Assembly (NCBI GenBank): GCA_029256085.1
Contig: JAQSYP010000002.1
Location: forward strand, 328,426 to 392,425
DNA: 64,000 nucleotides
Direction of reading: 5' to 3'
DNA from: Caryophanales bacterium
GTDB taxonomy: Bacteria; Bacillota; Bacilli; CAJFEE01
Shown: piece after piece, positions 58,901 through 64,000 of the stretch
How the letters are laid out: every line of letters begins with the position of its first letter
Position numbering within the stretch: position 1 is the stretch's first letter
Position numbers and translations under genes: made by a program
Notes under the pieces: generated by a model
The model's database searches: none
What the model was told of the DNA's origin: nothing
Seen by the model: only the letters and a program-made list of their open reading frames with translations

Positions 58901-59745
58901 TTTATAGGTCCTCCATTAAAATTACTATCATTTACTTCCATTCCATTGCCACTTTTCAAATTAAAACACGTCTGTCTCGAAGTATTAGAACCAGATGAAG
59001 AAATAGACATATCTGACGTGCCATTCGCTGTAAAAGTTGTAGAAGTATTACCTGTTTTCTCCCATTGAGTAGAATAATCGTTTCTAACAAACGTTTGACT
59101 ACCCGTAGCAGTTAGCACTGTAGCCCCAGATACAGTAACTGATGAATAGTACGCAGATACATTCCCTGCTTTATCTACTGCTCTTACCTTATACGTATTT
59201 GAAGTTTCTGCAGCTATTTGTAAATCTTTGAAACTAGTATTACTCGTTACACCAATCCTTGTAGCTCCCTTATAAATTTCATAGTAAGCAATATCAGTAT
59301 CTGGTGACGCTGTCCAATTTATTTTAATAGCACCAGAAGAAGTTACATATGTAATAGCAGTATTTACTGGTAAACTAGGAGCTATCTTATCTGTAACATA
59401 AATACTCCTAGCTGCACCAATATTAATCACTTCAGGCGATCCTGATCTAGTAGCAACTTCATACTGATATAGAGTATTTGCATTTACATTTGTATCAGTA
59501 AATTCTGTTAATGTCTTATCAACTGAAAACCTTTCTATTTTATCTGGTGATGTTCTATAAATATAGTAACCATCAGCAGCATTATCTGTTTGCCATGTAA
59601 TTCTAACAGTATTATTAAGCTGAGTGATTGTGCTAATATCAGGGCCAGCACCAAAAACTTTATAAACATAAGTAGTAATTAAAATCGTCATTAAAAATAA
59701 TGTAATAATTGAATACTTTTTGTTAATTTTCACTAGTTGCACCAC
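55951..59745 (-). CDS. Giant exported decaheme cytochrome with fibronectin-III domains (paralogue 1)
   Basis: The 1264-residue protein has a signal sequence (IITLFLMTILITTYVYKVFG), FN3 domains at about 33-115, 118-205, 385-470, 480-570 and 578-670, and a beta-rich insert at about 215-375. A Big_5-like domain (PEYKFFKPAPDSVGVGTGTE) follows at about 680-785, then a heme region from residue 792. Heme motifs: CKNCH, CLQCH, CIDCH, CWNCH, CISCH, CYACH, CQVCH, CFDCH, CKTCH and a last CYLTCH of CxxxCH type. It ends with RDGNLNGLDLIKGDGFIWK. FN3 and Big_5 domains suggest surface display. The start may be the GTG at 59733. Confidence 0.88.
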   Translation of the reverse strand: MVQLVKINKKYSIITLFLMTILITTYVYKVFGAGPDISTITQLNNTVRITWQTDNAADGYYIYRTSPDKIERFSVDKTLTEFTDTNVNANTLYQYEVATRSGSPEVINIGAARSIYVTDKIAPSLPVNTAITYVTSSGAIKINWTASPDTDIAYYEIYKGATRIGVTSNTSFKDLQIAAETSNTYKVRAVDKAGNVSAYYSSVTVSGATVLTATGSQTFVRNDYSTQWEKTGNTSTTFTANGTSDMSISSSGSNTSRQTCFNLKSGNGMEVNDSNFNGGPIKVSLTLNKSFNNADSSKIIHSNTASYTTDGTNWINVYTNTTKTVSNLNVNFELKNGTAYSKGMYYLRVCNDMQNDDSDSSTIVTKISNLSITKPINVPTLTEAPSGLILNLISNNTKVELQWDAYNSTYLTGFKIERVNGTLTELIGTSETNSFIDPSIVPGTTYSYKVTAIDDRNQTSPTVTSLPISVPGITPISTPEKVTEVNVGAITPTSVDLNWLPAGGTNISKYIVYMSQDGSLYQQVGETTFTNFRVNGVISPNSKYFFRIVTVNDSEYHSAPTEIITVNTPEPDSIPPTSPANLTVTDFTTNTVSLSWTGSTDNTGLDRYEIDVLANNLLVKKVPFSDVFTTGTIEELNPDTNYEFKMVAVDTSGNKSGYSNTVSQKTDVDNSPPEYKFFKPAPDSVGVGTGTEILVRFDEAILLSTISGAVTLKDNTTNQLVSGTLSLKNPNEILFKPDSLLNIERTYTVSIANTIKNTSNVAVSEAMSYTFTTGATKFSKPHGDFAEETEMCKNCHSTHKGKKPELLNEIEIYQLCLQCHDGLGSTFNIKDELGGAYPSEKVSHHPIYSNTDESASKFRITCIDCHMPHDKGKDLDKGTPIPSSPGMLQSFNRNSEKDESGNGFCWNCHGNANTGSYGYLQGPSLSSIPTSNQSNYLTDYRGNHETNVPALNKGHNSSKMYSVFGGSGIAGDSQVKCISCHEKHGSNIKPLLREKIKNAITTEEVAISNNGKEFCYACHKTTLEFQYTDNSATSTLEFNGKDVNEKRGHSQFDCQVCHNPHGSQYPNGLRMKYIVTTGNISYSEANYALCFDCHDSNKLFSSGANTSDFGNLHNFKVKGRSTPCKTCHRPHGAIESEQRDGVSVDHKIGFPTNIVGGSRQYSRSNRKCYLTCHGEEHKADDPDYVSTAGYRGGNATNPWMLKADWKTSSKLLNTRPAGVAPYVFSGGYSIDYRNGLDASNQKTHFRDGNLNGLDLIKGDGFIWK

Positions 59746-59768
59746 ACAATTTATTAGTATTTTAATAG

Positions 59769-59805
59769 AAATTTACAAATTTTTACAAATTTTTACATTT
59801 TTTAC
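59769..59805. repeat. Short direct repeats upstream of the first decaheme gene
   Basis: AATTTACAA, ATTTTTACAA, ATTTTTACAT and TTTTTTACAC follow each other at roughly 12-base spacing, 25-60 bases upstream of the start. They could be regulatory half-sites or simply AT-rich DNA. Confidence 0.4.
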
Positions 59806-59852
59806 ACACAAGAATTTATTTTACCATGTTTTTATTAATGTTCAATATAAAA

Positions 59853-59890
59853 ATAAAAAAAAGCTGCCGATTATTTAATTCGGCAGCAAT
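59853..59890 (-). terminator. Terminator of the second decaheme gene
   Basis: On the minus strand GCTGCCGAA and TTCGGCAGC-type arms (GCTGCCGA / TCGGCAGC) are separated by nine bases and followed by eight T. Strong. Confidence 0.88.
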
Positions 59891-59894
59891 AATT

Positions 59895-62800
59895 TTATTT
59901 ATAGTGCAATCCATCAGCATTAGCATCTCTGTATCGTAAAAGCCCTAAAGAGTTACGCGCAGTTAACAACTTTGATTCTGTCTTCCAATTTGTCTTTAAG
60001 CTTCTTTCAAGTTGTGCTTGTGTTGGGTTTGTTAAAGGTCTCAAGTTAGAAATTGACTCGGAACCGTGACAACTAGGACTGCATGTAGCGCTTGTCTCAC
60101 CTCTGTTATACGTTCCTGGATTAGTAACCGGGAAACCAACTTTGTGTCTTAATGACCCTGTATTTTCAGAAGCTTTTGCCCCATGCATTCTGTGACACCT
60201 TTTACAATGTGCATTTTCTGCTTTTTCATAAAAGTGATATGCATGTGTATTTCCGCGGTCTGATTCAGAAGGTCCACTTGATGTAATCTTATTTAGGTCA
60301 TGACAGTCTAAGCATAAAGCTGCATCAGCACTTCGGTTAGAAGTAGATTGTCCAACCGCATAATTCATTCTTAAATAGTTCGGGTATGCTGAACCATGTG
60401 GATTATGACAAACTTGACAATCAAATTGAGCATGGCCTCCTGTCTCATTTGATACTTTACCATCATAATCATTGAACGCAGTTCCATTGCTACTCCAATC
60501 TGAGTAGGTATAGTCTACAGCATTTTCATGACATTGATAACAATACTCCTTACCATTACTCGTAACCGCTGCTGGTTTAGGTTCTACATTATCATATTTA
60601 ATCTGAGTTCTGAGTAAAGGCTTTAATTCAGATCCATGGTTGTCATGGCAAATTGAACACTTTATCCCAGTAGGTGACGAGTCCTTATGGTTTCCAGTGG
60701 CACTGTCAATATAATGTGATGACTTATAATGATCCATTTTTGATGAATTATGTCCCTTATCATTTTTAGGATAATATGTTTCATGATCTCCACGATAATC
60801 ATAGTTGTTTATTAGTGGACCGCCATCTAAATATCCAAAAGAATAAGTAGGACTACCTTCTTTACCATGACAGTTCCAACAGAAATTGTTTCCGGAACCA
60901 TCAGCTTGTGGTTTAACAGTATATTCGCCTGTAGCAGAGTCCTTTACACCCTTATTAAAACTCCACAACAGCTTTACTTCTGAAGAAAGTGGTTGACCAG
61001 TATCCAAGTTTCTTCCACGGTTGTGTGGTTCATGGCATGAAATACAAGTTAATTTGAAATTTTTACCTGACTCATCCTTCTCTTCTTGAGTAGCTGTATA
61101 TATTGGATGATGACTGTTTTTTTCTGTTGGGTAAGCGCCTAACTGATCTTTAACATTGTATGTGCTACCTGTTCCGTCATGGCATTGGAAACACAGATTA
61201 AATATTTCAGTTTGATTTAATAGTTTTGGTTTCTTACCTGTGTGAGTACTATGGCAGTTCTTGCACATTTCCGTTTCATCTGCAAAATCACCATGAGGTC
61301 TTGAGTGTACAGTTTCACCTGTTGTAAAAGACCAAACAATATTTTCAATAAGACTTATTCCAGCACCGTTTTTAATTTCTGTAGTTAATGTTATTTCATA
61401 CTCTGTGTTTGGTAATAATTCATCAGACGGTGTAAATCTTACCTCAGTGGATGCAGTATAAGTGAATGCACCTGGAACTTTAGTTGTTGTACCTTTTTTT
61501 ACTACAAAAAGTGAATTATTATTAATTGAGCTTTGGTTCATCGTATCTGAAAATCTTGCTAAAATAAATGAACCGGTACCTACTCCTGTTGAACCATTTG
61601 CCGGTTTACTAAATGTCACCTCTGGTGGAGATGTATCTAAAGCAGTTCTAGTGGGTACCACTACAGATGCTGATGAAGCATTCCCAGATGTGTCAAACGA
61701 TAAAATTCTAAAGCTATATGGGGTATCTTGTGTTAAGTCTTCCAAAGTCACTTTATCAATTGGGTGTGAAACAGTTCTTACAGTTGTCCATACTCCGTCT
61801 ACATCTTCTTGTATTTCATAACGGTCAACTTCGATATCATCCGTTGAAAGTCCCCACGAAAAATCAATTGAAGATGAAGTTATATTACTTAATACGAAAT
61901 TAGTTGGTGTCGTTGGTGCAATTAAATCTGGTGAAGATGTTGTACCACTAATAACTTGTGTAGGACCAGAAAAATTCCCTAAATCATTTTCTGCTACAAC
62001 TCTAAAATAGTAAGTTGTAAGTGGTGATAATCCACTTTCCACTCTATAATTTGTAAAAGTAGTTACGCCTACTGGACTATAAGATGTACCGTCTGTACTC
62101 ATATAAATTACATATTTTGATACATCAATAGTTGGAGATGCATCCCATATTAAATCTAATGTTAATGGCGTTACTTTGCTTATTGAACCGTCAATTGGTG
62201 GTTGTGGTACAGCCACTTCACCATTTTTTTTAGGGACTAAAATCGAAACATTTGAGGTCTGAGTTGAAACTAATCCTCTATCATCAATCGCCTCTACCTT
62301 GTACTGGTATGTCACGTCATTTACACTTTGTGGAACACTAGCGTCTAAAAAACTATTACTTACAGTAGTCCCTATTAGAACATTGTTCCTATATATTCTA
62401 TATCCGGCTAGATTAACGTCACTAGATGCTGTCCAAGACATTTGAACTGTATCATTGTTTGCTCCTAAAGAAAGTGTTGGAACGCCAGGAACAGGTGGTG
62501 CTGCATTTGTTGAATTCAATGTTACTTGTAAATTATCTACATTTAATTCTGACCAGTCTGACCCTCGGCTAGAGGTTGAGAGTGATGCTCTAATTCTTAA
62601 GTGATACGTTCCTGCTGTATTTGTAAGATTTGCAGATGCATTTACATATCCACTAGTACGGTTCCCTGTGTCATTCGTATGAACTGTGCTCCAAGTGCTT
62701 GATGATGTTGATTTATAATCTATCCAGAAATCGACGTTTTCTCCTTCACCACTTCGATTATCAGCATTGTACCAATTCTTGCTATAACTAAATGAAACTA

Positions 62801-63638
62801 CAGCACTATTTCCACCCGCCTCAGACGGAGAAATTGTAAACGCGTTAGTAGTATTTAAAACCGCTTCTGCAGATCTTGTTATTCTATCTCCCGCAACATA
62901 AAACCTAGCAGTACTTCCTAGTGTTAATATTGTGGGGTTCGATCCGCCTGCAGTCCATTGACCAGGAAAATTTTCTGTAAGTTTAACAGTGTTTTGAGTT
63001 GACGGTAGTGCAGCTAATGTTGTTGTTGACGCATTCGTATAAAATCCCGAAACATTTCCGCTTGTATCTACAGCTTTGATATTATAAGTATAAGCGGTGC
63101 TAGAAACTAAGCCATTTAAATCTCTATACGAATTTGTACTCGAAACTCCGACCTTTACAGAGTTTCTATATATTTCATAAAACTTAACATCTGTTGAAGA
63201 CGCTGAATTCCAAGATAAATCTACAAAATTCGGTCCTGGTACTGTTGAAATTGTTAAATTTGTTGGTAAGGTTGGTGCTGTCAGATCTTTAGTGTAAATC
63301 GAATAAGCCTGACTATAGTTACTTGACCCACCTTCAACTGAAACAACCTCGTATTGATATAATGTTTGTTCATTTATCGTATTATCGGTGTAAGTTGTAG
63401 TTGTAGCATTGTTAATTACACCGATTTTTTCAATTTTATCCTTTGATGTTCTGAAAATTTGATATTCCGAAGCACCTGGTACTTCTGTCCAGTTTATTGT
63501 AAGACTATTACCTGCTTGAGTAATGCTAGTAATAGAGGTACCAGCGCTATATACTTTATTTACTAAAGGAATTATAAGTAATGAAATTAGTAATATATTT
63601 AAGGTTAACTTGCTTGTTTTATTTATGTGTTTAGTCAT
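59895..63638 (-). CDS. Giant exported decaheme cytochrome with fibronectin-III domains (paralogue 2)
   Basis: The layout equals that of the preceding gene: signal peptide (LTLNILLISLLIIPLVNKVY), five FN3 domains, a jelly-roll-like insert (about 215-380, with SYSKNWYNADNRSGEGENVD), a Big_5 domain (VTFSKPANGSTGVGTGSFIL) and a heme region starting at residue 792. Heme motifs: CKNCH, CFQCH, CISCH, CWNCH, CSICH, CYQCH, CQVCH, CLDCH, CKRCH and a final CSPSCH (CxxxCH). It ends KTNWKTESKLLTARNSLGLL then RYRDANADGLHYK. AAGGAGAACATCC precedes the ATG. No sortase signal or C-terminal helix; how it stays at the surface is open. Confidence 0.9.
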   Translation of the reverse strand: MTKHINKTSKLTLNILLISLLIIPLVNKVYSAGTSITSITQAGNSLTINWTEVPGASEYQIFRTSKDKIEKIGVINNATTTTYTDNTINEQTLYQYEVVSVEGGSSNYSQAYSIYTKDLTAPTLPTNLTISTVPGPNFVDLSWNSASSTDVKFYEIYRNSVKVGVSSTNSYRDLNGLVSSTAYTYNIKAVDTSGNVSGFYTNASTTTLAALPSTQNTVKLTENFPGQWTAGGSNPTILTLGSTARFYVAGDRITRSAEAVLNTTNAFTISPSEAGGNSAVVSFSYSKNWYNADNRSGEGENVDFWIDYKSTSSSTWSTVHTNDTGNRTSGYVNASANLTNTAGTYHLRIRASLSTSSRGSDWSELNVDNLQVTLNSTNAAPPVPGVPTLSLGANNDTVQMSWTASSDVNLAGYRIYRNNVLIGTTVSNSFLDASVPQSVNDVTYQYKVEAIDDRGLVSTQTSNVSILVPKKNGEVAVPQPPIDGSISKVTPLTLDLIWDASPTIDVSKYVIYMSTDGTSYSPVGVTTFTNYRVESGLSPLTTYYFRVVAENDLGNFSGPTQVISGTTSSPDLIAPTTPTNFVLSNITSSSIDFSWGLSTDDIEVDRYEIQEDVDGVWTTVRTVSHPIDKVTLEDLTQDTPYSFRILSFDTSGNASSASVVVPTRTALDTSPPEVTFSKPANGSTGVGTGSFILARFSDTMNQSSINNNSLFVVKKGTTTKVPGAFTYTASTEVRFTPSDELLPNTEYEITLTTEIKNGAGISLIENIVWSFTTGETVHSRPHGDFADETEMCKNCHSTHTGKKPKLLNQTEIFNLCFQCHDGTGSTYNVKDQLGAYPTEKNSHHPIYTATQEEKDESGKNFKLTCISCHEPHNRGRNLDTGQPLSSEVKLLWSFNKGVKDSATGEYTVKPQADGSGNNFCWNCHGKEGSPTYSFGYLDGGPLINNYDYRGDHETYYPKNDKGHNSSKMDHYKSSHYIDSATGNHKDSSPTGIKCSICHDNHGSELKPLLRTQIKYDNVEPKPAAVTSNGKEYCYQCHENAVDYTYSDWSSNGTAFNDYDGKVSNETGGHAQFDCQVCHNPHGSAYPNYLRMNYAVGQSTSNRSADAALCLDCHDLNKITSSGPSESDRGNTHAYHFYEKAENAHCKRCHRMHGAKASENTGSLRHKVGFPVTNPGTYNRGETSATCSPSCHGSESISNLRPLTNPTQAQLERSLKTNWKTESKLLTARNSLGLLRYRDANADGLHYK

Positions 63639-63655
63639 AGGATGTTCTCCTTGTT

Positions 63656-63682
63656 TTCGACTTTATTTTACATTATTCGACA
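63656..63682 (-). promoter_or_regulatory. Two spaced 0A-like heptamers upstream of paralogue 2
   Basis: TTCGACA (TGTCGAA on minus) at 63676 and TTCGACT (AGTCGAA) at 63656 lie 20 bases apart, 18-45 bases upstream of the decaheme gene. The first is a perfect Spo0A-box core. Control by Spo0A~P in late growth is plausible but not proven. Confidence 0.45.
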
Positions 63683-63822
63683 ACTTATAGCTTAATTTTA
63701 ACATATTTCCTACTAATCTGATGTTAATTTAAGTAATTGTCATATATACTTAATATTTATTATTAATAAGTAATATTTACCATTATAGGCAAGTCGCTCC
63801 TTTAAGAAACCTTTCATAAAAT

Positions 63823-63857
63823 GAAAAAATGCCGAGATAAAATCTCAGCATTTTTGC
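63823..63857 (-). terminator. Terminator of the third large cytochrome gene
   Basis: On the minus strand AAAATGC-T-GAGAT and ATCTC-G-GCATTTTTTC form a stem with one mismatch and a T run, just after the stop at 63861. Confidence 0.83.
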
Positions 63858-63860
63858 ATT

Positions 63861-64000
63861 TTATTTATAAAGTAGTCCGTTATTATTTGAGTCTCTATAT
63901 TGAAGTAAATTTAAAGACCTTCTATCAGATAGTATTTTTGAGGACGTTTCCCAATTCGTGTGCAAACTTCTCTTGATTTGTTCATCTGTAGGAGACGTAA
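63861..64000 (-). CDS. C-terminus of a third large cytochrome paralogue (partial)
   Basis: The 46 codons inside the window read TSPTDEQIKRSLHTNWETSS, KILSDRRSLNLLQYRDSNNN and GLLYK, matching the end of paralogue 2 (NPTQAQLERSLKTNWKTESK ... RYRDANADGLHYK). The rest lies beyond the window, so heme number and domains cannot be stated. It was not in the ORF track. It shows that the family continues to the right. Confidence 0.85.
   Translation of the reverse strand, partial: TSPTDEQIKRSLHTNWETSSKILSDRRSLNLLQYRDSNNNGLLYK

Noticed and set aside
1-64000. Prophage or conjugative element
   Set aside because: No integrase, capsid, terminase, relaxase or replication genes were seen; only one transposase-like remnant.

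Overview
The window reads as chromosomal DNA of a low-GC, endospore-forming member of the Bacillaceae. The evidence is AT-rich intergenic DNA, strong AGGAGG-type ribosome sites with frequent TTG/GTG starts, spoVR, a Spo0E-like phosphatase, several perfect 0A-box heptamers (TGTCGAA), a T-box leader and Bacillus-type lipoproteins. I cannot name the species from sequence alone. No rRNA, tRNA, CRISPR array or intact transposon was seen.

Region 1 (about 1-29300) is an accessory island. It is packed with small lipoproteins and small membrane proteins (many carrying DUF3139-, DUF5301-, DUF4362-, DUF4181- or YfjL-like features). It also holds two complete ECF sigma/anti-sigma pairs and a possible remnant of a third, three acyl- or methyltransferase-type enzymes, a Nudix protein and many decayed genes. 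Several genes occur twice within it, and a stretch of roughly 0.8-1.2 kb is duplicated outright. A family of hairpin-containing repeats and recurrent divergent promoter regions with a 0A-box heptamer are interspersed. A 130-bp fragment of spoVR lies at the left edge in the same orientation as the intact spoVR at 29379-30773, so spoVR sequence brackets the island.

Region 2 (about 29300-53900) is mostly recognisable core or common accessory genes: spoVR; a sulfur-related operon (ArsR-rhodanese regulator, DsrE-like protein, TDT-type membrane protein broken by one TGA); a methyltransferase; a NERD nuclease-like protein; a YbgC-type thioesterase; an HMA metal chaperone; a MarR regulator divergent from an EamA transporter; a Cache-HAMP-GGDEF diguanylate cyclase; a MATE exporter; a Spo0E-like protein; a lipoprotein-type LCP protein; a polar amino-acid ABC transporter (binding protein and permease only) behind a T-box whose specifier reads CAC (His); phosphoglucomutase; glpD; bdbC plus a thioredoxin-like partner; msrA; and an SDR oxidoreductase. 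Three intergenic arrays here have different sequences but share a 21-bp period.

Region 3 (53917-64000) is a cluster of exported multiheme c-type cytochromes, all on the minus strand and each with its own terminator. It contains a hexaheme protein, two giant (about 1250 aa) proteins combining fibronectin-III domains, a Big_5-like domain and ten heme motifs, and the C-terminal end of a third giant protein running off the window. The two complete giant proteins place their first heme motif at the same residue (792). They share a CxxxCH last heme site, and all three share a C-terminal tail of the form RD-x-N-x-x-G-L. This looks like a repeatedly duplicated cell-surface electron-transfer module, and it is the most interesting system in the window.
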